This document shows, piece by piece, positions 9,421-18,074 of a stretch of 64,000 nucleotides of DNA. Source of the stretch: Sphingobacterium hungaricum (GTDB lineage Bacteria; Bacteroidota; Bacteroidia; Sphingobacteriales; Sphingobacteriaceae); the NCBI RefSeq assembly GCF_015210005.1, contig NZ_MU158698.1:2463337-2527336 (forward strand), read 5' to 3'. How positions within the stretch are numbered: position 1 is the first letter of the stretch; every line of letters begins with the position of its first letter. The notes beneath the pieces were generated by a model. It searched no databases. It had not been told where the DNA came from and saw only the letters and a list, made by a program, of their open reading frames with translations. A program made the position numbers and the translations under genes.

Positions 9421-9925
9421 AGGCTTTCCGCAATAGTTCCCTCTTCGGGGGTAAGGGGGACTTAGCTCTGCGAAACTCTGTGTATAGCCTTTCCAAATTC
9501 AAAAGACCGCAGAGGACACTGAGAAGGCGCAAAAGACACGGAGGATAATTCAAAATTCAAAAGTGAAAATTCAAAAAAGAGCAAGCACTTTCAATGTTTT
9601 AAGATCTAACTCTGCGAAACTCTGTGATATCCTCTGCGAAACTCTGTGTATAGCCTTTCCAAATTCAAAAGACCGCAGAGGACACTGAGAAGGCGCAAAA
9701 GACACGGAGGATAATTCAAAATTCAAAAGTGAAAATTCAAAAATTTAGCAAGGCTTTCTACAATTGTTCCCCCTTCGGGCGTAATGGAACCTAGCTCTGC
9801 GAAACTCTGCGATATCCTCTGTGGAACTCTGTGTATAGCCTTTCCAATTTCAAAAAACCGAGAAAAATTCAAAATTCAAAAATACAGAAAGACATTCCGC
9901 AATAGTTCCCCCTTCGGGTGTTAGG
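9421..9925. repeat. CCCCTTCGGGG-type repeat, three copies
   Basis: Three copies share the order TTCCGCAATAGTTCC, a CCCTTCGGG hairpin loop and a GTAAGGGG-like tail: near 9421-9462, 9751-9792 and 9889-9925. Opposite or related copies occur at 36317-36343 and 36460-36490. Each can fold into a short GC-rich hairpin. Confidence 0.65.
9466..9742. repeat. Two 111-bp direct repeats in an intergenic mosaic
   Basis: Bases 9466-9576 and 9632-9742 are essentially identical, 166 bp apart. Each carries CTCTGCGAAACTCTGTG, then ACCGCAGAGGACACTGAG, then AATTCAAAATTCAAAAGTG. Related shorter pieces occur at 9608-9632 and 9791-9840. No ORF in these units resembles a gene. The region looks like duplicated non-coding repeat sequence. 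Confidence 0.8.
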
Positions 9926-9934
9926 GGAATTAAA

Positions 9935-9948
9935 CGCGTGCGCTAGCG
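9935..9948. repeat. CGCGTGCGCTAGCG repeat
   Basis: A 14-bp GC-rich partly palindromic word, found again exactly at 41013-41026, in both cases shortly upstream of a TTTTTACTTTTGAATTTTTAC block. The shared order shows that both intergenic regions carry the same composite repeat. Confidence 0.6.
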
Positions 9949-9959
9949 ACCAGAAAGGT

Positions 9960-10052
9960 TTTTTGAATTTTTACTTTTGAATTTTTACTTTTGAATTTTT
10001 ACTTTTTACTTTGAAAAGCTTTTTACTTTGAAAAGCTTTTTACTTTGAAAAG
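9960..10052. repeat. TTTTTACTTT tandem AT-rich repeat
   Basis: Tandem units of TTTTGAATTTTTAC are followed by three units of TTTACTTTGAAAAGCTT. The same block is at 41048-41110. It is the reverse complement of the block at 9002-9045, so the 9.0-10.0 kb region is bounded by inverted copies. Confidence 0.7.
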
Positions 10053-10205
10053 TTACTTTCTCCTAAATCAAACATTTTTTCAAAATTGCTGTTTAGTACT
10101 AAGAAACAACTTAAAACCTATTTCCTTAAATTAAATTATTATGAACCAAATGTGTTTGATTGGGACATAAAACCATCTATACTGTTGAACTTTTATTTGA
10201 AAAAC

Positions 10206-10691
10206 ATGGATATTCATACAGAAAAGCTCGCGTATTGCGGGACCTATTTTAAAGCAAAGGGACTAAAACTGGTATTAGCTGAAAGCATGACTGCCGGATT
10301 TTTGGGACTTCTATTTAGTTTAGAAAAATATTCCGGAGATTATTTCTTAGGTTCTATCGTCTGCTACCATGATGATATGAAAAAGCAGATTTTAAATATT
10401 GATGACCAAATCTTACATAATTACGGTGGCGTTTCGGCTGAAGTAACCAATGCGATGATAAAAGGGCTTGAACGGAAATACAGTCCTGACATCGCGATTG
10501 CTGTTACGGGTTTTGCTTCTGAATGTAAGGAAACGAGTGATGTAGCGCCTGTCGGAACAGTATATGTCGATATCTTTTTTGAGAACATGGGCTTATCTAA
10601 AAAATGTCAGTACAATGGTTCGCCTCAAGAAATTATTCAGAAAACAGCACATGAAATTATCGAAGATTTATACGAAATGATTCATCAGTAA
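10206..10691 (+). CDS. CinA C-terminal domain protein (PncC-like amidohydrolase)
   Basis: 161 residues from ATG 10206 (MDIHTEKLAYCGTYFKAKG). An upstream in-frame start at 10086 would add 40 residues unlike the family. The domain is the stand-alone CinA-C/PncC fold: LVLAESMTAGFLGLLFS, then SGDYFLGSIVCYHDDMKKQIL, YGGVSAEVTNAMIKG, and IAVTGFAS with VGTVYVDIFF. The AESxTGG-type serine motif is present as AESMTAG, with Ala in place of the first Gly. PncC hydrolyses nicotinamide mononucleotide to nicotinate mononucleotide and ammonia in NAD recycling. The altered motif leaves the exact activity uncertain. Confidence 0.8.
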   Translation: MDIHTEKLAYCGTYFKAKGLKLVLAESMTAGFLGLLFSLEKYSGDYFLGSIVCYHDDMKKQILNIDDQILHNYGGVSAEVTNAMIKGLERKYSPDIAIAVTGFASECKETSDVAPVGTVYVDIFFENMGLSKKCQYNGSPQEIIQKTAHEIIEDLYEMIHQ

Positions 10692-10836
10692 GTGTTTTAT
10701 TTTCAGTCATTTATGAGATTACGCCATTTTTCTTCAGAAATTCTTAAAACAGCTAATTCAAATTTAATCAAACAATTAGCATAATCTGACTGTTTTAATT
10801 ATATATCTTATTTTATCAACTAAAACTATAAGAACT

Positions 10837-11046
10837 ATGAAAACTACGAAATTAATACTGATGTTGGCAGTTGGCTGCTTCTTCACCTTGGCAGCTTGCA
10901 ATAATCCAGATGCAAACAAAACGGACGGTGAGCCTACTGCGCTACCTCCTACGAATGGAGACGAAACACGTTATAATTTGAATCAATCTGACACAATCGC
11001 AACTCCGATTGATACGAATCAAGTTGATACTTCAAGCAATAGATAA
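10837..11046 (+). CDS. Small lipoprotein of unknown function
   Basis: 69 residues. A lipoprotein signal (MKTTKLILMLAVGCFFTLAAC, Cys at residue 21) is followed by about 48 polar residues rich in Asn, Thr and Asp. There is no recognisable domain. The mature part looks disordered, like many short Bacteroidota lipoproteins. It is followed by a short membrane-protein ORF after 17 bp, probably cotranscribed, ending at the hairpin at 11311. Confidence 0.7.
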   Translation: MKTTKLILMLAVGCFFTLAACNNPDANKTDGEPTALPPTNGDETRYNLNQSDTIATPIDTNQVDTSSNR

Positions 11047-11063
11047 CCACAAATTTTAAGCAT

Positions 11064-11207
11064 ATGGCAGAAGATGAAGAAGAAGTTCCAAAAAAAGTTG
11101 TGGAAGAACCAAATGATGAGCCAGCAGGATATACCGTTCATTGGACCATTTTTATTACAATAGTGGTATTGGGTATTCTGTATTTCTTTATCTTTTATGA
11201 TAAATAA
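11064..11207 (+). CDS. 47-residue single-span membrane protein
   Basis: ATG 11064 to TAA 11205-11207. The first 24 residues are strongly acidic and polar (MAEDEEEVPKKVVEEPNDEP); residues from about 26 to 44 form one hydrophobic helix (HWTIFITIVVLGILYFFIF), and the end is YDK. The acidic cytosolic tail plus one helix is typical of small membrane proteins. It lies 17 bp after the small lipoprotein gene and 104 bp before a terminator. No family was recognised. Confidence 0.6.
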   Translation: MAEDEEEVPKKVVEEPNDEPAGYTVHWTIFITIVVLGILYFFIFYDK

Positions 11208-11310
11208 TTTGAACATAAAGATTAAGAAAAAGGTTTGCTTTTCTTTCACATCTAGAGACAGAAGAATTTTTATTAATTAGACATAATTATATAGTGTTCT
11301 TACATATCGA

Positions 11311-11346
11311 AGCCTCCAAAGATTTTAACTGTTGGAGGCTTTTTAT
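11311..11346 (+). terminator. Rho-independent terminator
   Basis: Nine-base arms AGCCTCCAA (11311-11319) and TTGGAGGCT (11332-11340) pair perfectly and are followed by TTTT. It ends the rightward lipoprotein/small-membrane-protein unit. Confidence 0.75.
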
Positions 11347-11379
11347 GTCATTGCGTTTCGCAATGAGGGATTTCAATTT

Positions 11380-12612
11380 CTAGTTCTTGCTCAGAGAAAA
11401 GTAGTAAGGCAGTCGATGGCGTTGCCGATAAATTCCGTAGCTTGTAGAGACATAGTAAGCCACAAAGCATGCTGCCGCAAAATAAAGCGTGGGTTCCATT
11501 CCGAAGAGTTCAATGCCCATAATCGTGCAGGCCAATGGTGTTTTTGTGCAAGCGGCGAAAACGGCAACAAAGCCCAATCCTGCCAATAAATCCATCGGCA
11601 AAGGAATAAATAGGAATAACGCATTTCCTAAAGTCGCGCCAATAAAAAAGAGGGGCGTAACTTCCCCACCTTTAAAACCTGCCCGAAGGCACAAAGTCGT
11701 TAAAATTATTTTGATCAAGAAATCATAAGTGGGCAATTGAACAGCAAATGCTTCTTTAATTGTTGGAATGCCCAAGCCGATGTATTTGCTGGTGCCCAAA
11801 GCGTATACTGACAGAATAATAATCAGTCCTCCAATAATCGGAGCGATATAAGGATTTGCAAAATAACCGAAAGCTTTTTTAAATAACTTTCCAAAGTACA
11901 CAAACAGCATCGCCGCTAAGCCGAATAAAACTCCAGCTCCAAGCGCATAGGCCAATGTTTTTAACCATTCACCAGGTAAATTGCTGATAGCGGAATAACT
12001 TGTGTGATGCGCATTCCAGACTAAACAAACCTGATTGGCCAAAAAGGATGTTAGCAAAATCGGAACGATAGCTTTCCATCGAAATTTGCCAGCGCGAACG
12101 ACTTCTAAAGCGAAGATTGTTCCGGCCCAAGGCGTTCCGAATAAGGAAGCAAATCCTGATGCGATGCCAATTAATACTAGGGTTCGTTTTTCTTCTTTTG
12201 TAAATGAAAATAAGCGAATGAATTGGTTTGAGATAGAAGCTCCATATTGAATGGCTGTTCCTTCACGTCCGACCGAAGCTCCAAATAAATGGCTCACTAA
12301 TGTACTGAATAAAATCATTGGCGCCATGCGCAATGGAATATTCGTGTAACTATTGCTATAGGCTTCAAGAACTAAATCATTTCCCTTTTCCGTTCCTTTT
12401 CCCCATTTCTTGTAAGCGAAAACCATCAACATTCCCGCCAAGGGAAGAAATCCGATAATCCATAGATGCGCTTCTCTATAACTGCCCACCCAATCTAAGG
12501 CAAACAGAAAAAATGCAGATACAGTTCCGACCAGCGCCCCAGTAATTAAGCATATCAATATCCATTTGAATAGGTATTCAGTCAAAAAGCTTTTGATGGA
12601 TGCTGTCTTCAC
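11380..12612 (-). CDS. CLC-family anion channel/transporter, probably fluoride type
   Basis: 410-residue membrane protein of the CLC superfamily. Seen: the GREGT motif with the gating glutamate (residues 115-119), GLGIPTIKE, and GFKGGEVTPLFFIGATLGN in the second half. The first-half selectivity region reads KGNDL near residues 76-80 instead of the canonical GSGIP of chloride members. From family knowledge, this change and the FKGGEVTPLF motif are features of the CLC-F (fluoride/proton antiporter) clade that exports fluoride. The sequence alone does not prove ion selectivity. It is the last gene of a leftward run with DUF423, an MBL-fold hydrolase and PhnA, and no fluoride riboswitch was recognised nearby. 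Confidence 0.82.
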   Translation of the reverse strand: MKTASIKSFLTEYLFKWILICLITGALVGTVSAFFLFALDWVGSYREAHLWIIGFLPLAGMLMVFAYKKWGKGTEKGNDLVLEAYSNSYTNIPLRMAPMILFSTLVSHLFGASVGREGTAIQYGASISNQFIRLFSFTKEEKRTLVLIGIASGFASLFGTPWAGTIFALEVVRAGKFRWKAIVPILLTSFLANQVCLVWNAHHTSYSAISNLPGEWLKTLAYALGAGVLFGLAAMLFVYFGKLFKKAFGYFANPYIAPIIGGLIIILSVYALGTSKYIGLGIPTIKEAFAVQLPTYDFLIKIILTTLCLRAGFKGGEVTPLFFIGATLGNALFLFIPLPMDLLAGLGFVAVFAACTKTPLACTIMGIELFGMEPTLYFAAACFVAYYVSTSYGIYRQRHRLPYYFSLSKN

Positions 12613-12649
12613 GGGCTAAGTAAAATAGCTAGGATTGATAAGTATGCAA

Positions 12650-13027
12650 TTAATTGATAAATGCAATCAATAGGGCGACCCATCCGATGATAAGCAATAA
12701 TCCGCCAAGAGGAGTAATCGGCCCTAGAAATTTTAAGTTTTTCTTCCAATAGTCGGCAAAGGATAATCCATAAATGCTAAACGAAAATAGGATTGTTCCG
12801 ATAGTAATGCAATAGTAGGCAACTCGATAAGCTTGCATATCGAAATTTCCATTAAAACCGATTACCAGTAAAGTTAGCGCACCATAAAATTGATAGCGCA
12901 CGCCCACTTCAAAGGACGCTAGTTTTTCCTCAGGGAGAAATTTCTTAAATAAATGCGCCCCAAAAGCACCTAGGATAATTCCAAGTATTCCGAAAAGTGC
13001 TCCGCTTATTAATACAATTTCATTCAT
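12650..13027 (-). CDS. DUF423 membrane protein
   Basis: 125-residue protein with four hydrophobic helices. It has the DUF423/YgdD pattern: ILGAFGAHLFKKFLPEEKLASFEVGVRYQFYGALTLL near the start and FLGPITPLGGLLLIIGWVAL at the end. It is an inner-membrane protein of unknown function. It lies 37 bp before the CLC gene and 21 bp after the MBL-fold gene in the same direction, so the four genes may form one operon. Confidence 0.88.
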   Translation of the reverse strand: MNEIVLISGALFGILGIILGAFGAHLFKKFLPEEKLASFEVGVRYQFYGALTLLVIGFNGNFDMQAYRVAYYCITIGTILFSFSIYGLSFADYWKKNLKFLGPITPLGGLLLIIGWVALLIAFIN

Positions 13028-13048
13028 TATCTACTTGCTAAATTTTAA

Positions 13049-14167
13049 TTAATTTTTTCCGACCCACCATTGCTCGAAGAGCTGATTTTGATTCAAATAA
13101 ACCACTTCGCCGATTTTCGGTGTAATCAAAGGTACTTGTTTTAAATTTGCTTCTTTGCTGACGCGAATTAATGGTTCATCCCATGGATGCAAAGCCAATG
13201 AAAATTTTGAGGAATGTACGGGAAAGAATTTCGTTGCATTCAAATCTTGACTTGCTTGTACGACTTCTTCCGGCATCATGTGAATATATTTCCAGCTTTT
13301 GTTGTATTGTCCATTTTCTAAGATGGCCAAATCAAAAGGTCCGTATTGCTCGCCAATTTGTTTAAAATGAGTATCGTATCCCGAATCACCTCCTAAGAAT
13401 AATTTAGCCGTTGGGGTTTGTAAGACGTAGGAAGCCCATAAGGTATTGTTTCTTGTTAATAACCTGCCGGAAAAATGTCTTGCTGGCGTAGCTGTGATTT
13501 TGAAACTTGGAGATAAGTCCGCACTTTCATGCCAGTAAAGTTCGGTTATTACTTTAGGGTCATAACCCCACAGTTCAAAATGCGAACCTACGCCTAATCC
13601 AGTAATCACTTGTTTGACTTTGTTTTTTAAGCCAAGAATAGTCTTGTAGTCCAGATGGTCCCAATGGTCATGTGAAATAACGAGGTAATCGATTTCTGGC
13701 ATATCATCAACTCCGTAAGTATTCGCGCCAGCGAAAGCTTTGACCGATCCCGGTAGAGGAGAAGCAGCGCCGCTAAATACAGGGTCAATTAAAAATCGCT
13801 TGCCATCGAGTTGAAGATAATAAGAAGAATGTCCAAACCATACTAACAGGTTGCTGTCCAATGGCAGGCTGTGTAAATCAGTCTGGATATGTGGGATTTC
13901 ATCCGTTGGCTCGTTGCGTTTTTCTTTGCCAAACAGGAAGTTTTTAAGCACATTGAAATAGTTGTCGTCTTCTGAAAGTGACGGCGTTACGGATAAATTA
14001 TCGAATGCTCCGTTTTTGTAGGTTGCTGTTCCCGACATTCGCTCCAAGCGAAGACCTGAAGGAACTTGACCCATTTGCTCTTGTCTAGTAAAAAAGTAAT
14101 AGACAACAAAAAGTATGACAACTAATGATAAAATAATGTACATGGTGCGTTTTAAATTTCTTGACAT
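13049..14167 (-). CDS. MBL-fold metal-dependent hydrolase (UlaG/NAPE-PLD-like)
   Basis: 372 residues. The first 25 residues form a single membrane anchor (TMYIILSLVVILFVVYYFF), so the catalytic domain is probably membrane-tethered. The metallo-beta-lactamase metal motif is SHDHWDHLD, preceded by VWFGHSSYYLQLDGKRFLIDPV; later come ATPARHFSGR and GGDSGYDTHF. This arrangement fits the NAPE-PLD/UlaG-like branch that cleaves phosphodiester or lactone bonds with two metal ions. The substrate is unknown. It sits in a leftward group between PhnA and DUF423. Confidence 0.82.
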   Translation of the reverse strand: MSRNLKRTMYIILSLVVILFVVYYFFTRQEQMGQVPSGLRLERMSGTATYKNGAFDNLSVTPSLSEDDNYFNVLKNFLFGKEKRNEPTDEIPHIQTDLHSLPLDSNLLVWFGHSSYYLQLDGKRFLIDPVFSGAASPLPGSVKAFAGANTYGVDDMPEIDYLVISHDHWDHLDYKTILGLKNKVKQVITGLGVGSHFELWGYDPKVITELYWHESADLSPSFKITATPARHFSGRLLTRNNTLWASYVLQTPTAKLFLGGDSGYDTHFKQIGEQYGPFDLAILENGQYNKSWKYIHMMPEEVVQASQDLNATKFFPVHSSKFSLALHPWDEPLIRVSKEANLKQVPLITPKIGEVVYLNQNQLFEQWWVGKN

Positions 14168-14193
14168 GCAAATTGGAAAATAAGTGAATAAAT

Positions 14194-14781
14194 TTATCCT
14201 TTTCTTAAATATTTAGTGAGAATAACGATGGTTTGTCCTTCTACCTTGCCTTCGATCTGTTCGGTATTATCGTGAACTAAATGGATGTTTTTGACCACTG
14301 TACCCAATTTAGCATTGATGGATGAGCCTTTAACATCCAATGTTTTGATCAGAACGACAGTGTCACCTTCAACCAATCGCATTCCATTGCTATCTTGATG
14401 AAAATCCACAGTTCCTTCTTGTTCATGATCTCCTGTTTTCTTTGCCCAGTCCAGCGTTTCTTCGTCCAGATATAAAATGTCCAAACTATCTGAAGCCCAG
14501 CTTTCATTTCTCAAACGGCTCAACATGCGCCAAGCAACGACTTGGACAGGAGCAAACGGTGACCACATGGTTTCGGATAAGTTGCGCCAGTGTGAAGGAT
14601 CTAATTGCTCTTTTTTATCAACTTGATCGATACAAGCTTTGCATAATAAAATCGTTGTATCGGCATTAATTTGCGTTTCTGGAGGTACTTCGTAAATAGA
14701 AAGTGTATCGGTCGATCGGCATAATTCACATTGGTTTTCGCTGCGCGCGAATAATTCTTTTTCCAATAACAAGTTGCTCAT
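14194..14781 (-). CDS. phnA: PhnA-domain protein
   Basis: 195 residues. The N-terminal part has two CxxC pairs (QCELCRSTDT and LLCKACIDQ), a likely zinc ribbon. The C-terminal domain reads DSNGMRLVEGDTVVLIKTLDVKGSSINAKLGTVVKNI, the conserved PhnA (YjdM) SH3-like domain. Despite the name, E. coli YjdM is not needed for phosphonate use and its role is unclear. It heads the leftward unit with MBL hydrolase, DUF423 and CLC genes. Confidence 0.85.
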   Translation of the reverse strand: MSNLLLEKELFARSENQCELCRSTDTLSIYEVPPETQINADTTILLCKACIDQVDKKEQLDPSHWRNLSETMWSPFAPVQVVAWRMLSRLRNESWASDSLDILYLDEETLDWAKKTGDHEQEGTVDFHQDSNGMRLVEGDTVVLIKTLDVKGSSINAKLGTVVKNIHLVHDNTEQIEGKVEGQTIVILTKYLRKG

Positions 14782-14903
14782 TGCGTATTTAAAATTTTAA
14801 TGGCGCAAGATAAAACTAAAAAAATACATTTTTGTTTGTATAATATCAATTAATTAAATACTAATTAATTTTGCTAAATTGAAGGACATTTAACATTAAC
14901 ATT

Positions 14904-15770
14904 ATGAAGTGGCAACAAGGCGATAGAAGAGGCAATATTGATGACCGACGCGGTTCGTCGGGAGGTCAGCGAATAGCATTTGGCGGAATTGGCGGTATAG
15001 TAATCTTATTGATTGCATGGATGTGCGGTGCGGATCCATCTTTATTATTGAACCAGATCGCTACAGAACAAACAACCCAGGTCAATGAGCAGGGCGAATA
15101 TCAATCTACGCCGGAAGAAGATCGATTGATGGATTTCTCAGATGTGGTTTTGACGAGCACCTATCAAGTCTGGTCTGAATTATTTAAGCAACAAGGAAAA
15201 ACATACACAGATACCAAACTGGTTGTTTATACCGGCGGAACGCAGACACAAGGTTGTGGACAAGGTTTGGCGCAGTATGGGCCTTTCTATTGTCCGGCGG
15301 ATCAAACGGTGTATTTGGATTTATCTTTTAATCGGGAGCTATCCACAAAGTTTGGTGCCAAAGGTGAATTTGCATTGGCTTATGTGATTGCACATGAAGT
15401 TGGGCATCATATTCAAAATCTTTTGGGCGTAATGGAGCAGACGAATGCCATGCGTCAGCGCATGAGCGAAACGGAATACAATAAAATTTCGGTGATGACC
15501 GAATTGCAAGCCGATTTCTATGCTGGAGTTTGGGCGCATTATGCAAATGAATATTCAAAGGTAGAATTGGAATATAACGATATCCTAGAAGGGATGCGCG
15601 CTGCAGAAGCTGTTGGTGATGATCATATTCAGGAAAGTGCTCAAGGATATTCGAATCCAGAAAGCTTTACGCATGGAACTTCTGAACAACGGGCTTATTG
15701 GTTTAAGAAAGGATATGATACCGGCGATATGAATGCAGGAAATACATTCAATGACCGAAGCTTGCAATAA
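14904..15770 (+). CDS. Neutral zinc metallopeptidase, YpfJ family
   Basis: 288 residues. N-terminal MKWQQGDRRGNIDDRRG and a membrane segment near residues 29-42 match YpfJ-like proteins. The zinc motif AHEVGHHIQN places HExxH at residues 164-168, followed by the acidic MTELQADFYAGVWAHYA that holds the third ligand region. The family is predicted to be a membrane-anchored peptidase, but substrate and role are not known. The gene ends at 15770, one base before the stop of the convergent LuxE-like gene. Confidence 0.88.
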   Translation: MKWQQGDRRGNIDDRRGSSGGQRIAFGGIGGIVILLIAWMCGADPSLLLNQIATEQTTQVNEQGEYQSTPEEDRLMDFSDVVLTSTYQVWSELFKQQGKTYTDTKLVVYTGGTQTQGCGQGLAQYGPFYCPADQTVYLDLSFNRELSTKFGAKGEFALAYVIAHEVGHHIQNLLGVMEQTNAMRQRMSETEYNKISVMTELQADFYAGVWAHYANEYSKVELEYNDILEGMRAAEAVGDDHIQESAQGYSNPESFTHGTSEQRAYWFKKGYDTGDMNAGNTFNDRSLQ

Positions 15771-16757
15771 TTATTGAACAAGTAAATTACATCCTCGGAT
15801 ATCAGACTGATCAAAACGGCCTAAGATTTCAAATGTATTTTCCGAATGGAATTTACCTAAATCTTGGGTCGCTATAAACGAGCAAGAGTTATAGTTTGCC
15901 AAATCAATCACGTTGATTGCACCCGTTTTCTTATGCTCGTCTAACAAAGTTAATGGGTCATTGGTATCTCTCAATACAATCTTCATCCAGTTAGGGCATG
16001 AAAAAATTCCATAACCTGAAGAGTAGGCTTGGGATAATAATTCCGTCATTCCGTATTCGGAATGAATGGTTTCCACATTAAATCCTGTTGACAACAAAGC
16101 ATGCAGTTCCTCTCGGATCATTTCTTTGCGCTTGCCTTTCATTCCTCCTGTTTCCATCACAATCAATTCCGGAAAATCTAATTGATACTGTTCGATAAAG
16201 TCGAGTAGGGCGTAGGTTACGCCGATCAAGATGGTTTTCTTTTTCGAAGATTTTAAGGAAATCAATGTATCATAAAGTTCCTGATGGTTATAGAGGAAAT
16301 AACCGCTTTCCTGTTGAGCAGAATGTTTGATCAAATCGTCGACCATGTAAATCAATGAGGAACCCGAACGTTCGAGATAGGATGGAAGCAGCGCTAAGAT
16401 AACTAAGTCTTTGGGCTGTCTATAAAATTGTTGAAAAGCTAATCTAAAGCTTTGTTCATAGACAGAAACATCTTCCACAAAATGCTGGCTTGTAATTTGT
16501 CCAGTCGTTCCTGAACTCGTGAAAATCACCTCTGCCTGTGCATGTTCAGGAAGGACTTTCTGTGATTTAAAAAGTTCGATCGGTAGAAAAGGGATTTCGC
16601 GATAATGCTGAACGGAATCTATCGGACGATTGATAAGGTTTAAATATTCGCCATATACCGAAATATTTTTCGCCTGATATTGAAATATAGCCAGTGCTTG
16701 TGCATTAAATTCTTCTTCCGATGAAATAGAAAATATATCGTCTTTGTTCAGCCTCAT
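15771..16757 (-). CDS. LuxE/PaaK-family acyltransferase (acyl-protein synthetase-like)
   Basis: 328 residues from ATG 16757. This start is chosen because GGAGG on the minus strand (16763-16767) sits 5 nt upstream, an unusually good ribosome site for this genome; a TTG four codons earlier lies inside that site. The sequence has an adenylate-forming-type loop FTSSGTTGQITSQHF and the GxKGxRKEMIREEL, SEYGMTELLSQAYS region of LuxE/AMP-binding relatives. Such proteins activate or transfer fatty acids. It ends 1 bp from the convergent YpfJ stop. The physiological substrate is unknown. Confidence 0.8.
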   Translation of the reverse strand: MRLNKDDIFSISSEEEFNAQALAIFQYQAKNISVYGEYLNLINRPIDSVQHYREIPFLPIELFKSQKVLPEHAQAEVIFTSSGTTGQITSQHFVEDVSVYEQSFRLAFQQFYRQPKDLVILALLPSYLERSGSSLIYMVDDLIKHSAQQESGYFLYNHQELYDTLISLKSSKKKTILIGVTYALLDFIEQYQLDFPELIVMETGGMKGKRKEMIREELHALLSTGFNVETIHSEYGMTELLSQAYSSGYGIFSCPNWMKIVLRDTNDPLTLLDEHKKTGAINVIDLANYNSCSFIATQDLGKFHSENTFEILGRFDQSDIRGCNLLVQ

Positions 16758-16833
16758 ATGATCCTCCAAAGATACGAAGAAAGAAGAATTAGCATGGCTT
16801 TAAAAAACGTATTTATCGATTTATTATAAATAA

Positions 16834-16867
16834 CAAAAGGCTTTCCGATTCGGAAAGCCTTTCTTTT
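16834..16867 (-). terminator. Terminator of the gyrA-TPR operon
   Basis: A 13-bp perfect stem (16836-16848 with 16850-16862) is flanked by AAAA on the left and TTTT on the right, so it can end transcription from both sides. It lies just after the stop of the second TPR gene. Confidence 0.85.
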
Positions 16868-16886
16868 ATAAGTTTATTCAATTTAC

Positions 16887-18053
16887 TTAAAAAGCATCTA
16901 TTTTAGCTTGGATTTCAACTGATTTAGCTTCGTTTTGTGTAAAGTCATAGAAGTTTTTCAAACGTTTTAAATGTTCAACTTCAGTAGGCTCTAATTCTGC
17001 ACTTTTCAACAAATAAGGTTCAGCAGCAAGAATTTCTTTTCTGATTTCATCTACTTTTTTGTTGTAATCATTTGTCGATAATGTTTTGTCCTCATTTAGG
17101 TTAAACAATTTATCTCTTGTTGCATTCATGATGTTCACTGCTGCATTTACATTTGCCTCTAAGAAATTAGGATCAATCTCAACTGCTTTTTTAAATGCTG
17201 CTAATGCTTCAACTTCTTTGTTATCCGCATTATAAGCTACACCAAGGTAGTATTGCAAGAATTTGTTTGTCGGATCTTTTGCAATTTGAGCCTCAATCTG
17301 AGAAATGATTTTAGATGCATTTCCAGCAGATAAATTTAATTCGATGTTCTGAATAGCTGCGTCGTTGTTATCTGGAAGCAATTCTACTGCTTTCGCAGCA
17401 AATACAAGCGCATTAGCTGTATCTTGAGCAGATAAGTACAATTTTGGTAAATCAACTACTACTGATTTATACTCTGGGTAATCTGGGTAGTCTAAAATTT
17501 GCGTATATTTTTTGATTGCATTTTCATAATCCTTGTTTTGGATTGCTGCGATTCCAGAATAGTAGATTAGCGTAGTGTCGGTAGGAGCATAAGCTAAAGC
17601 ACCGTCAAAAGCTTTGTAAGCAGATACGAAATCTTGTTTATCCCATGCTTCTTTTCCTTTGTTGTAGCTATTAGCAAGTAAAATCTGACCAGCAACTTTA
17701 ATGTTATCTGCATTTTTCTTATCTGTATCTAATTCTGTTGCTTTCGCAATACCTGCAACCGCTTTTTGTTCGTAATCTTCGCTTTTTTCTAGATTAGCCA
17801 AATTCGCATAGATAATGCTGTAATAAGTCCAAACTTCTGGATTAGCACTAGTTTTCTCATGAACGATAGCTTCGTCGATTGCTTCTTTCGCCGCCGTAAG
17901 GCCTGATTTTCCTAATTCTGCAGTTCCAGCTTCGCTAAATTTCTGAAAAGTTTCAAGATTAGTTTTAGCTTTTCTAAGGTTAGCTACCTGAGCAAAAGAA
18001 TTTGTGCTTGCCGCAATAAATAAAACGAATAAAAAAGAATGTATATACTTCAT
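16887..18053 (-). CDS. Exported TPR-repeat protein
   Basis: 388 residues with a signal peptide (MKYIHSFLFVLFIAASTNSFAQ). The remainder is alpha-helical with several TPR units, for example DFVSAYKAFDGALAYAPTDTTLIYYSGIAAI and DNKEVEALAAFKKAVEIDPNFLEANVNAAV, which carry the usual W/L/G/Y/A/F/A/P spacing. It is probably a periplasmic scaffold. It lies 21 bp after a second TPR gene and behind gyrA, in one leftward operon that ends at the hairpin at 16834. Function is not known. Confidence 0.85.
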   Translation of the reverse strand: MKYIHSFLFVLFIAASTNSFAQVANLRKAKTNLETFQKFSEAGTAELGKSGLTAAKEAIDEAIVHEKTSANPEVWTYYSIIYANLANLEKSEDYEQKAVAGIAKATELDTDKKNADNIKVAGQILLANSYNKGKEAWDKQDFVSAYKAFDGALAYAPTDTTLIYYSGIAAIQNKDYENAIKKYTQILDYPDYPEYKSVVVDLPKLYLSAQDTANALVFAAKAVELLPDNNDAAIQNIELNLSAGNASKIISQIEAQIAKDPTNKFLQYYLGVAYNADNKEVEALAAFKKAVEIDPNFLEANVNAAVNIMNATRDKLFNLNEDKTLSTNDYNKKVDEIRKEILAAEPYLLKSAELEPTEVEHLKRLKNFYDFTQNEAKSVEIQAKIDAF

Positions 18054-18074
18054 ACCTATTTTAAATTATATTAA

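Noticed and set aside
9466..9742. Possible CRISPR array
   Set aside because: Only two long repeats of 111 bp with one 55-bp gap, and no cas genes; not an array.
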